The notes under the pieces are model-generated. The model was given only the letters and a program-made list of their open reading frames with translations, was not told where the DNA came from and did not search any database. From the NCBI GenBank assembly GCA_041908065.1, contig JAYRGC010000009.1, positions 4,334 to 68,333 of the forward strand: a DNA stretch of 64,000 nucleotides, in the 5' to 3' direction. How positions within the stretch are numbered: the stretch's first letter is position 1; every line of letters begins with the position of its first letter. A program made the position numbers and the translations under genes. This stretch comes from JAYRGC01 sp041908065. GTDB lineage: Bacteria; Pseudomonadota; Alphaproteobacteria; UBA9219. Of the stretch, positions 51,936-60,399 are shown one piece after another.

Positions 51936-53422
51936 TCCCTGTCCTTCGGCTTCATGCGGGATATTGTCGCCGTGGTGCTTTGGCCTTCGACTAGATTCGC
52001 CAGCAATACTTTGCCGCCGTAAGACTGCACGATGTCGGCCCCTACGACTTCATGCGGCTTGTAGTCGGCCCCCTTAACCAGCACGGCGGGGCGGACGGCT
52101 TCTATCAGTTCCAGCGGAGTGTCCTCGCCGAACACCGCCACGGCGTCGACGTCGGCCAGAGAGGCCAAAACGGCGGCGCGCGCGGCCTCGGTTTGCACGG
52201 GGCGGGCGTCGCCCTTCAATCGTTTTGTCGAAGCGTCGCTGTTGATGCCCACTATCAGCTTGTCGCAAGCGGCTTTGGATTGCCGTATCAGAGAGATATG
52301 CCCCGGGTGCAAAAGATCGAACACGCCGTTGGTGAAGCCTACATTCAGGCCTTGCTTGCTCCAACGTTCGGAAGCCTCGGCGGCTTCGGAGGGGGTAAGG
52401 ACCTTGGCTTCGCCAGACAGCGCATGGCCGCGCATCAGCTCTCGCGCCAGATCGTCGCGAGTGGCGGTCGCGGTTCCGGTTTTGGCCACCACCACGGCTC
52501 CGGCCACGTTGGCCAAGGCCGCGCTGTCTTCGTCCGACAATCCTCCCGCTAGACCGAGCGCCAAGGCGGCGGCGACGGTATCGCCTGCGCCTGACACGTC
52601 GTAGACTTCGCGGGCGACTGCCGGAAAATGGACTGCTTCGCCTTTGTCGCGCATGACGAGGCAGACCCCGTCGCTGCCCAACTTCACCAAAACTCCGGCG
52701 AAGTCGTACTGGGAAATCAGCATTCTCGCCGCTTTTTCGGCGTCAATCGCGTTTTTGATCGGAGAATCGCAGGCTATGGACAGCTCCTTGCGGTTGGGCG
52801 TCACCATATATGCGCCGCGATAGCGTTCGAAATCGCGCCCTTTGGGATCGACTATGGTTTTAATTCCCAGCGACTTGCCCAAGGCTATCGCTTCGCGAGT
52901 GACGCGGGACGACAACATTCCCTTGAGATAATCCGACAGTATGATCGCCGAGCAGGTCGCGGCGGATCTTTTCATCCGCTCCACAACCTCGTTTTCCAGC
53001 TCTTCTGATAGCTGATGGGAGGATTCGCGGTCGGCGCGCAACAATTGCTGGCCGTTGGCCACGAACCTCGTCTTAAGCGTGGTCGGGCGGGATGGATCTT
53101 CCAGCAATTGCAAAGACGTGTCGGGCAACTCGGCCAGTTGACCGATAAGTTCAGCCCCGGCCTCGTCCTTGCCCACCAGAGCCAGCAATTCTACGGCTCC
53201 GCCCAAGGCTGTCACGTTTCTTGCCACGTTGCCGCAGCCGCCCGGGACAGACACTTCGTCGTTGACCCGCAACACCGGAATAGGGGCTTCGGGAGATATG
53301 CGATCGACTTCCCCGTAAACGTAGCGATCTAGCATAAGATCGCCGACGCACAGCACGCAGGAATCCGAAAGAGAGTCCAGAAAAGGAAGCAGTCTTGTTA
53401 GAGATGAAGTGTCGGTTTTCAT
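51932..53422 (-). CDS. hldE: Bifunctional heptose-7-phosphate kinase / heptose-1-phosphate adenylyltransferase HldE
   Basis: Makes ADP-heptose precursor for LPS inner core. 496 residues. The N-terminal PfkB-type kinase domain contains VPGGCGNVARNVTALGG and DVSGAGDTVAAALALGLA with the catalytic Asp. The C-terminal nucleotidyltransferase domain contains VGFTNGVFDLLHPGHISLI with the HxGH motif. Both are complete. Starts inside a repeat-rich gap next to the bamA operon. Confidence 0.97.
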   Translation of the reverse strand: MKTDTSSLTRLLPFLDSLSDSCVLCVGDLMLDRYVYGEVDRISPEAPIPVLRVNDEVSVPGGCGNVARNVTALGGAVELLALVGKDEAGAELIGQLAELPDTSLQLLEDPSRPTTLKTRFVANGQQLLRADRESSHQLSEELENEVVERMKRSAATCSAIILSDYLKGMLSSRVTREAIALGKSLGIKTIVDPKGRDFERYRGAYMVTPNRKELSIACDSPIKNAIDAEKAARMLISQYDFAGVLVKLGSDGVCLVMRDKGEAVHFPAVAREVYDVSGAGDTVAAALALGLAGGLSDEDSAALANVAGAVVVAKTGTATATRDDLARELMRGHALSGEAKVLTPSEAAEASERWSKQGLNVGFTNGVFDLLHPGHISLIRQSKAACDKLIVGINSDASTKRLKGDARPVQTEAARAAVLASLADVDAVAVFGEDTPLELIEAVRPAVLVKGADYKPHEVVGADIVQSYGGKVLLANLVEGQSTTATISRMKPKDRE

Positions 53423-53480
53423 GACGTATGCAGCACCATTGTTAAGATGAACAGAGAACGCAATAAGGACGAGAAAAAAG

Positions 53481-53737
53481 GGCTATTGCCCCAAACGGGT
53501 GGGGACTGCCTACCAAAAAAGCGCCGTCATTGCGAGCCGCCACACATCTGGTTTGGATAGCGTTAAACGCTGTCAGGCGGCGAAGCAATCCAGTGCCGTT
53601 GCTCCATGACTCTGGATTGCTTCGCGTCGCAAGGGCGACGCTCGCAATGACGCGCGGCCATTGCCCGCAGATGTTAACATGACGACGCGTGCTGCTGCTA
53701 TTGGCTGCCAAATTTCCCACCCGTTTTGCGTGATGAT
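53481..53737. repeat. MITE-like element with GTCATTGCGAG palindrome
   Basis: Left end GGCTATTGCCCCAAACGGGT and right end CCCACCCGTTTTGCGTGAT form imperfect terminal inverted repeats. The palindrome at 53526-53651 has the TTAAACGCTGTC insert in the left arm. The right flank GCTATTGGCTGCCAAATTTC matches other copies. It fills the gap between bamA and hldE. Confidence 0.75.
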
Positions 53738-53738
53738 A

Positions 53739-56147
53739 CTAAAAATGCGTTCCGAAGCTGAAGTGAACGACCTCCGTCCTGTCGTAGGATTCCTTCATCA
53801 GCGGCGTCGCCAGATCGAGACGGATGGGGCCGAAGGGAGAAATCCAAGTGGCCCCTATGCCGACGCTGGCGCGGAGGCTTTCGTCGTTCTTGAACACTTC
53901 CCCAGCCAACGGGCTTTCGGGATTGTCTCCCAAGATTCCGGCGTCGGCGAAGATGTGACCTTTGACGCTTAGATCCCCCGGGATCGGCAACGGAGAGGTG
54001 ATCTCCAACGATCCTCTAGAGAAACGATTTCCGCCTAAGGCGTCCTGCGCTCCTCCGGTAAGATCGCGAGGCCCGATGCCGGCGAATTCGAAGCCGCGCA
54101 ACGTGTCGCCGCCCAAAAAGAAGCGATCGTTTATGCGAGTATCTTCGCCCAAGCCGAATATGTATCCGGTTTCGGCGGTTCCGCTTAGGACGATTTTCTC
54201 GTAAATCTCGTAGTATTTCGAGCCGACTACGCGGAAGCGGGCGAATTTCCTGTCGCCGCCCAATCCGGCTAGATCGGTGTTCAATCGCACCACCAGCCCC
54301 GATGTCGGCTCCAGCCTGCTGTCGCGGGTGTCGTAGGAAATTTCCTGTCCCACCATGGAGGTTATGCTTTCCCCCTCCTGTTCGCGGATGAAACGCGAAG
54401 CTAGAGTAGAAACGTTTGAGATGTCGGTTTTCTGTAGAGTATAGCTCAGGCGTTGCCGCATCTCCTCCGACAACGGGAATCCGGCGCGGAGCGAAAATCC
54501 GGTGTCGGTCTGATCGTAGGAACTTTGCGTCTGGTTGTCGCGTATTACGTGGAAGATGTCGAAGCCTGCGCTGAGATCCCTATCCAAGAAATAAGGTTCG
54601 GTGAAGCTGAGGTCGATTTGCTTGGTTGTGCCAGACACCGTAGCCCCTATTTTGGCGTCCTGGCCTTTGCCGAGGAAGTTGCGCTCGCGTATATTGAAGT
54701 CGCCCAACGGGCCGTCGGTGGAGGAAAAGCCCGCTCCGAACGAGATTTCTCCGGTGGCTTTTTCCTTTACCTGAACTTCCAGATTGGCGCGATCGGGTTG
54801 AGCCCCGTCGGCGGGAGTGATTTTGGCTTCTTCGAAAAATCCCAGATCCTTCACGCGCTGTTCCGAACGCCGCATCTTGCTGACGCTGAACGGGTCGCTT
54901 TCGGCCAGCATGATTTCCCGACGGATCACCTTGTCCAAGGTCCTGCTGTTGCCTTTGATGTCGATCGTGCCGACGTAAACCTGCGGTCCTTCCTTGACGC
55001 GGAAAAGGATGTCCACTGTCGAGGTTTCGCGGTTTTTCTCCATTTCTGGAGTGACTTCGGCGAAGGCGTATTGCCGGTCTCCCAGCGTGGCCGTCAGCTT
55101 GTTGACGCTGCGTTCCACCACTTCCGCGCTGTACCAGTCGCCCTGCTTGGAAAATATATCCTGTCGCAATGTTTCTCCGTCCAGTCCTTTGATGTCGCTT
55201 TGTATGGAGATTTTTCCGAAGCGATAGCGTTGCCCTTCGTCGACGCTGAAGGTCAGGAAGAAATCCTTGCGATCCGGGGACAGCTCCGCCACCGCCGAGG
55301 TGACGCGGCATTCCAGATAGCCTTCGTTCAGGTAAAAGCGGCGCAAGAGGTCGCGGTCGTAGGATGTGCGATCGGGATCGTAGAAGTCGACGGTGGAGAG
55401 TATCCTCCACCACGCGCTTTCGCGGGTGTTAATTACCCCGCGCAGATCGCTTTCGCTGAAATGATCGTTGCCGACGAAACGTATACGGCTCACTCCGGTA
55501 TGCTTGCCCTCGGAGATTTCAAAAACCACGTCGACGCGATTTTGTTCCAGCTTCACCAGTTTTGGTTCCACAACAGCCGCGAAGCGTCCAGAACGCCGGT
55601 AAAGCTCCAGCACGCGTTGCACGTCGCGCTGGACGCGGGGAAGGGTGTAGACCAGACGCGGCTTTATCTGCACCTCTTTTTCGAGATCTTCGGTCGAAAT
55701 CGCGTCGTTGCCCTCGAAGGCCACGCGGTTGATTATCGGGTTCTCGGAAACGGTAACCACCAAGGTCGATCCTTCGACGGTTATGGCGATGTCGGAAAAC
55801 AGTCCGGTCGCGTACAACGCCTTCATCGAAGCGTCGACATTTTCGCTTGTGACTTCTTCTCCTTTGGCGACGGTCAGATAGGAAAGCACGGTTTCCTTTT
55901 CCAATCGTTGCGCGCCGTCCACCCGTATTTCCGAGACTTGGACGCCACCGGAAATCGGAAACATCTCCAACGGAGCGTCCTCGGCGCGGACCGGAGAAAC
56001 GCAAACGGCCACCAGCGCGAAAATAATCGCCGAAACCGCCGGAGACGGCTTGCGGAGAGACGGAAAGCGACGGTTCGCCGACGCGGCGAACGCTCCGAGA
56101 TTCCGGAGCAGGGTTTCAAGTATTTCGGAGAGAGGCGAATGCGTCAC
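53739..56147 (-). CDS. bamA: Outer membrane protein assembly factor BamA
   Basis: Omp85 insertase of the BAM complex. 802 residues from the GTG at 56147, which overlaps the rseP stop (GTGA). A signal peptide at about 40-56 is preceded by an unusually long N-terminal stretch. Five POTRA repeats follow (VSEIRVDGAQRLEKETVLSYL starts the first), then the 16-strand barrel ending in Phe (SFGTHF). The barrel has the FFLGGDTLRGFEFAGIGPRD motif (lid region). Last gene of the minus-strand operon. Confidence 0.97.
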   Translation of the reverse strand: MTHSPLSEILETLLRNLGAFAASANRRFPSLRKPSPAVSAIIFALVAVCVSPVRAEDAPLEMFPISGGVQVSEIRVDGAQRLEKETVLSYLTVAKGEEVTSENVDASMKALYATGLFSDIAITVEGSTLVVTVSENPIINRVAFEGNDAISTEDLEKEVQIKPRLVYTLPRVQRDVQRVLELYRRSGRFAAVVEPKLVKLEQNRVDVVFEISEGKHTGVSRIRFVGNDHFSESDLRGVINTRESAWWRILSTVDFYDPDRTSYDRDLLRRFYLNEGYLECRVTSAVAELSPDRKDFFLTFSVDEGQRYRFGKISIQSDIKGLDGETLRQDIFSKQGDWYSAEVVERSVNKLTATLGDRQYAFAEVTPEMEKNRETSTVDILFRVKEGPQVYVGTIDIKGNSRTLDKVIRREIMLAESDPFSVSKMRRSEQRVKDLGFFEEAKITPADGAQPDRANLEVQVKEKATGEISFGAGFSSTDGPLGDFNIRERNFLGKGQDAKIGATVSGTTKQIDLSFTEPYFLDRDLSAGFDIFHVIRDNQTQSSYDQTDTGFSLRAGFPLSEEMRQRLSYTLQKTDISNVSTLASRFIREQEGESITSMVGQEISYDTRDSRLEPTSGLVVRLNTDLAGLGGDRKFARFRVVGSKYYEIYEKIVLSGTAETGYIFGLGEDTRINDRFFLGGDTLRGFEFAGIGPRDLTGGAQDALGGNRFSRGSLEITSPLPIPGDLSVKGHIFADAGILGDNPESPLAGEVFKNDESLRASVGIGATWISPFGPIRLDLATPLMKESYDRTEVVHFSFGTHF

Positions 56148-57292
56148 GAGAACAACCCGCTGATATAAGACACGACGCGCAGATGAACCAAGTCGTTCCA
56201 AGTGGCGAAGAGCATCAAAGACAAAACCAAGGCCAATCCCAGCCTAGCTCCGTATTCCTGCGCCCGTTCGCTTAGCGGTTTTCCTCTGGCGGCTTCTACG
56301 AGATAGAACGCCAAATGCCCGCCGTCGAGCAAAGGTATGGGGAAAAGATTTATCAAGCCGAGGTTGATGGATATGACCGCCATAAACCACACTATGGTGT
56401 CTAACCCGTCCTTGGCGACTTTGCCCGACATTTCGGCGATTCGCAAAGGTCCCCCCAGCTCCTCCGAGCCGCGGGTTCCCATGATCATCTGCCCCACGCC
56501 CTTCAGCGTTCCGGCGGTCATATTCCACGTTTCGACGAAAGATTGGGCTATGGCTTCCAGCGGCGATAGCTGGCGGTGTTCGATGGCCGATGAGGTTATG
56601 CCCAGCCTTCCCGAAACGTGTTCCCCGCCTAGCCGATCGGTTATGCGGGTCACGTCCGGCGAGGCCTCGATGGCCATTTCCGTTCCGTCGCGATTCAGTT
56701 CGATTACGGCCTTGTTTCCAAGATTTAGGGCTATTGTGCGGCGGATATCCTCGAAGCTTTCCATTTTCTCGCCGTCGATCGACAATATCTCGTCGCCGGG
56801 CATTATCCCCGCCCGTTCCGCCGCGCTCGCTTCCATCACCTTCTCTACTACCGGCGGAGTGTACGGCTTGCCGTTCACCCAAAACACGGCGGCCAATACT
56901 ACGATGGCGAAGATGTAATTGGCGGCGGGGCCTGCCGCGACTATGGCCATGCGCTTGGAAACCGATTGATGCCAGAAGGCGACTTTTTTCTCCTCAGCGG
57001 TCATGGTCTTGACGGATTCGGAGGGCGCGCTGCTGGCGGGATCGCTGTCGCCGAACATCTTCACGTAGCCGCCCAAGGGCAGCCACGCCACGCTCCACCT
57101 CGTGCCGTGTTTGTCGTTAAAGCCGAATATCTCGCGCCCGAAGCCGATCGAGAAGGTTTCCACCCGAACGCCGCAGCGGCGGGCTACCCAATAGTGTCCG
57201 AACTCGTGCGCGAACACCACGACGCTGAGAACGACGACGAACGGCACGGCGTAGTGGACTGCCAATTCCCATAATGACGAAAGATGCTCCAT
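56144..57292 (-). CDS. rseP: Site-2 protease RseP
   Basis: Intramembrane zinc metalloprotease that frees envelope-stress sigma factors and clears signal peptides. 382 residues. The zinc site HEFGH (29-33) lies in the first membrane helix, the third ligand in PLLDGGHLAFYLVEA near the C-terminus. One PDZ domain at about 128-205 (ERAGIMPGDEILSIDGEKMESF), where Escherichia coli has two. Overlaps bamA by 4 bases and follows dxr by 3. Confidence 0.96.
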   Translation of the reverse strand: MEHLSSLWELAVHYAVPFVVVLSVVVFAHEFGHYWVARRCGVRVETFSIGFGREIFGFNDKHGTRWSVAWLPLGGYVKMFGDSDPASSAPSESVKTMTAEEKKVAFWHQSVSKRMAIVAAGPAANYIFAIVVLAAVFWVNGKPYTPPVVEKVMEASAAERAGIMPGDEILSIDGEKMESFEDIRRTIALNLGNKAVIELNRDGTEMAIEASPDVTRITDRLGGEHVSGRLGITSSAIEHRQLSPLEAIAQSFVETWNMTAGTLKGVGQMIMGTRGSEELGGPLRIAEMSGKVAKDGLDTIVWFMAVISINLGLINLFPIPLLDGGHLAFYLVEAARGKPLSERAQEYGARLGLALVLSLMLFATWNDLVHLRVVSYISGLFS

Positions 57293-57295
57293 CGT

Positions 57296-58516
57296 TTACA
57301 ACCTCTTCACTTGTTCTTCGGCATAGCGTCTTGCCGCCGTGTCGGCTTCTCGCAACACGTCCAGATCGGAAAGCGGGGCGTGCGGTCCATGGTTAAGCGC
57401 GGTTTCGTTTATCTTTTCTATGTCCAGAAAACCGATACGTTTGTCAAGGAAGGCCTGCACCGCCACTTCGTTGGCGGCGTTCATTACTGCCGGAGCCGTG
57501 CCGCCCATCTGCATCGCGCTGCGCGCCAGACGCAGGGCGGGGAACTTCACGGGATCCGGAGCTTCGAAAGTCAATTGCCCCAGCTTGGCCAGATCCAGCT
57601 TCGCCGCCGGAGTGGCCATGCGCTCCGGCCATGCGAGGGTATAGGCGATGGGAATTCTCATGTCCGGCGATCCCAGCTGAGCCAGAAGCGAACCGTCGAC
57701 GTATTCCACCATGCTGTGGACGGTCGATTGCGGATGCACCAAAACGTCGATTTTTTCTGAGGGCATCTGGAAGAGGTGGTGAGCTTCTATCACCTCTAGC
57801 GCCTTGTTCATCAAGGTTGCGCTGTCGACAGAGATTTTCGCGCCCATGTTCCATACCGGATGCTTGATGGCTTGCTCCGGCGTGACGGCGGCCATCTCTT
57901 CGCGGCTTTTCAGGCGGAAGGGGCCGCCCGATGCCGTGATTATAAGCCGAGCTATGCTGTCGCGGCGGTCGAAGTCGAACACTTGCCAGATCGCGTTGTG
58001 TTCGCTGTCCACCGGCAACAGCTTGGCTCCGGCCTCGGCCACCGTACGCATCATCAAGGGGCCGGCGCACACCAAGGTTTCCTTGTTGGCGAACGCCACC
58101 ATAGCTCCGCGTCGGGCGGCGGCTAGGGTTGAAGGCAATCCGGCGGCACCGACGATGGCGGCCATTACCCAATCGCTGTCGGCTTCCGCCGCGTCGACCA
58201 CCGCCTGTGGACCTGCGGCCACCGTTACGTTGGTTCCGGCCAAGGCTTCCTTAAGAGCGTTATATTGGGTTTCGTCGGCCACGACCGCCAGATCGGGGCG
58301 CAAGGCGCGGGCTTGTTCGGCCAGCAGCTTGACGTTGCGCCGCGCCGTCAATGCCACCACCTGATATTTCTCCGGCGAGCGCGAGATGAGATCCACGGTT
58401 TGCGTTCCTACGGATCCGGTCGAACCCAATATCGCCACCCTGCGGCGGATTGAGGAGGACAAGGGGGGCTTTCCGAGTTGGTTTTGCGATATGTTCATTG
58501 CCGCGTTCATGTTCAT
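57296..58516 (-). CDS. dxr: 1-deoxy-D-xylulose 5-phosphate reductoisomerase
   Basis: Second step of the MEP isoprenoid route: DXP to MEP with NADPH. 406 residues from the ATG at 58516, which overlaps the cdsA stop (ATGA). VAILGSTGSVGTQTVDLI, AFANKETLVCAGPLMM, PVDSEHNAIWQVF and ASGGPFRLKSREEM are Dxr motifs with the metal-binding Asp and Glu residues. Feeds the uppS substrate two genes upstream. Confidence 0.97.
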   Translation of the reverse strand: MNMNAAMNISQNQLGKPPLSSSIRRRVAILGSTGSVGTQTVDLISRSPEKYQVVALTARRNVKLLAEQARALRPDLAVVADETQYNALKEALAGTNVTVAAGPQAVVDAAEADSDWVMAAIVGAAGLPSTLAAARRGAMVAFANKETLVCAGPLMMRTVAEAGAKLLPVDSEHNAIWQVFDFDRRDSIARLIITASGGPFRLKSREEMAAVTPEQAIKHPVWNMGAKISVDSATLMNKALEVIEAHHLFQMPSEKIDVLVHPQSTVHSMVEYVDGSLLAQLGSPDMRIPIAYTLAWPERMATPAAKLDLAKLGQLTFEAPDPVKFPALRLARSAMQMGGTAPAVMNAANEVAVQAFLDKRIGFLDIEKINETALNHGPHAPLSDLDVLREADTAARRYAEEQVKRL

Positions 58517-59367
58517 AGTTGCCACCAAGCGTTGATTATTCCTGATTTATGGAAGATCGCCAGAAAAATTCCGGCTGCCAGAAGACCGTCGATTCTATCC
58601 AGAACTCCGCCATGGCCGGGAATCAGTTTGCCACTGTCCTTTACATCGAATTTGCGCTTTATCCATGATTCGAACAAGTCTCCGGCTTGGGCGATAATGG
58701 CCACGACGCCTGCTAGCCATGCGGAGATAAGGGGATGGACGGCGGCTAACGCGACGGCGAAGCAGTATCCGGCCAAGGCCGCCGCCGTCATTCCGCCGAT
58801 AAGCCCGGCCCAAGTTTTCTTGGGGCTTACCGAAGGCAATAGCTTGGGGCCGCCTATGGTTCGTCCGCAGATATATGCTCCGATGTCGGTAGCCCATACC
58901 GTCAGGAACAGATAAAGGGCGATGCCGAAGCCGCCGCTTTCCGGTTCGCGCAGCAGCATCAAAGACATGCCGCTTCCGGCCAAGTAAACGACGCCTCCGC
59001 CGACCCACCATAGGCTTCGTTTACCGAGGCTTGCATAGAGGCCTATCAACAACAGAAGCGCAGTTGCCAAAGCAGACATCGCCGCGCGGTCGTCGGGCAG
59101 GACGGCCACGCTCGCCAAAGCCGCCAGCATGACTACATAGGCGGACAGCTTTACGGCCTTGGTCGAGGCGGGCGCGGTCATGGAGATCCATTCCCGCAGA
59201 GCCAAGGCCATTACGGCGACGACGGCAATGTTGTAAGTCCATCCGCCCAGCCAGACGCAAAGCAGAACCGCCGGAGTCAGCGCCAGCGACGACAGGGTTC
59301 GCAGCCGCAAGTCGGATCCGGCGAACTTGGCGGCGAGAGGGGATGCGGGCGTTTCAGGCGTTGCCAT
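58513..59367 (-). CDS. cdsA: Phosphatidate cytidylyltransferase CdsA
   Basis: CDP-diacylglycerol synthase of the inner membrane. 284 residues from the ATG at 59367, with GGAG 9 bases before; 59382 is an alternative. Several membrane helices. The C-terminal CDS signature is VSPKKTWAGLIGGM followed by GDLFESWIKRKFDVKDSGKLIPGHGGVLDRID with the conserved Asp residues. Overlaps uppS by 14 bases. Confidence 0.96.
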   Translation of the reverse strand: MATPETPASPLAAKFAGSDLRLRTLSSLALTPAVLLCVWLGGWTYNIAVVAVMALALREWISMTAPASTKAVKLSAYVVMLAALASVAVLPDDRAAMSALATALLLLIGLYASLGKRSLWWVGGGVVYLAGSGMSLMLLREPESGGFGIALYLFLTVWATDIGAYICGRTIGGPKLLPSVSPKKTWAGLIGGMTAAALAGYCFAVALAAVHPLISAWLAGVVAIIAQAGDLFESWIKRKFDVKDSGKLIPGHGGVLDRIDGLLAAGIFLAIFHKSGIINAWWQL

Positions 59368-60115
59368 CGGGCGTTGCTCCATAACGCCTTTCGCGGCGTT
59401 GAAATTCGGATATGGCCTCGGCCAGATGCTCGCCGGAGAAATCAGGCCACAAAACGTCCATGAACACGAACTCGGCGTAGGCCGATTGCCACAACAGGAA
59501 GTTGGAGATGCGCTTTTCGCCGCTGGTGCGGATGACCAGATCGGGATCGGGAGCTCCGGCGGTAAACAGGAAACGCTCCACCGTTTTCTCGTCCACCGTC
59601 TCGGGATCTATCCGCCCGTCCTTGACGGCCAAGGCGATGGAGCGGGCGGCGGCGGCGATTTCCTGCCTTCCGCCATAGCTGAGGGCGATGGTCAGGTTCA
59701 GGGCTTGGTTGTCGTGCGTCATGGTTTCGGCTTCGGCTATCATCTCGACCACGTCGGGGGGGAGAGGGGCTTTGTCGCCGATGATCCTTATCCGCACGCC
59801 GTCTTTGTGCATCGCCTTGAGATTGCTTCGCAGATACAGGCGCAACAGCTGCATCAGCTCCTGAACTTCGGTTATAGGCCGCCGCCAGTTTTCCGAGGAA
59901 AAGCTGTAAAGAGTTATGTGGCTGATGGGCAGGCCGCGGGCGGCGTTCAACGCGCGTTTGACGGCCTCCATGCCATAGCGGTGGCCGACGGTGCGCGGCA
60001 ACCCCCGCGCAGCAGCCCATCTGCCGTTGCCGTCCATGATGATGGCGACGTGCAGCTTGCCGGCCTTGCCCTGAGGGTTTTTGTTGTCCGAACCGCCGTC
60101 AGCCACCTGCGGCAT
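59354..60115 (-). CDS. uppS: Undecaprenyl diphosphate synthase UppS
   Basis: cis-Prenyltransferase making the C55 carrier for peptidoglycan and O-antigen. 253 residues. IIMDGNGRWA carries the catalytic Asp, followed by GHRYGMEAVKR, LYSFSSENWRRP and the C-terminal PDPDLVIRTSGEKRISNFLLWQSAYAEFVF. First gene of the uppS-cdsA-dxr-rseP-bamA run. frr and pyrH, which often precede, are absent; upstream is a tandem repeat and the AT-rich cluster. Confidence 0.97.
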   Translation of the reverse strand: MPQVADGGSDNKNPQGKAGKLHVAIIMDGNGRWAAARGLPRTVGHRYGMEAVKRALNAARGLPISHITLYSFSSENWRRPITEVQELMQLLRLYLRSNLKAMHKDGVRIRIIGDKAPLPPDVVEMIAEAETMTHDNQALNLTIALSYGGRQEIAAAARSIALAVKDGRIDPETVDEKTVERFLFTAGAPDPDLVIRTSGEKRISNFLLWQSAYAEFVFMDVLWPDFSGEHLAEAISEFQRRERRYGATPDGNA

Positions 60116-60151
60116 CTCCCTGAGTTAGGTTTATAGGTTGTAATTTGCGAC

Positions 60152-60205
60152 GCCTGAGCCTGCGGTGCCTGAGCCTGCGGTGCCTGAGCCTGTCGAAGGC
60201 ACCGC
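60152..60205. repeat. Tandem 15-bp repeats ending in a hairpin
   Basis: GCCTGAGCCTGCGGT occurs twice, followed by GCCTGAGCCTGTCGA, then AGGCACC. The last unit forms a GGTGCC/GGCACC stem around TGAGCCTGTCGAA, related to the loop of the inverted repeat at 13835-13889. The rest of 60116-60399 is AT-rich with nothing else I can name. Confidence 0.7.
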
Positions 60206-60399
60206 CAGACCACGAAGAACCAGACGCCTTGACGGCGGCACACTATCATCATCACCATGCGGACAGTAACACAAAATTAACCGACATTCGCGCCGCCAAA
60301 CAGTTTTCCCCCGCAAAAATAAAGTGGCAACAATTCGGCGAAAAGGTTAAAATACGGGCGTAGCGATTCATGAGAGCATTTGCTTTGGGTTCGTAAAAC

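Noticed and set aside
13611..53651. Dispersed GTCATTGCGAG repeats as CRISPR units
   Set aside because: Copies are kilobases apart, palindromic, and have no regular spacers.
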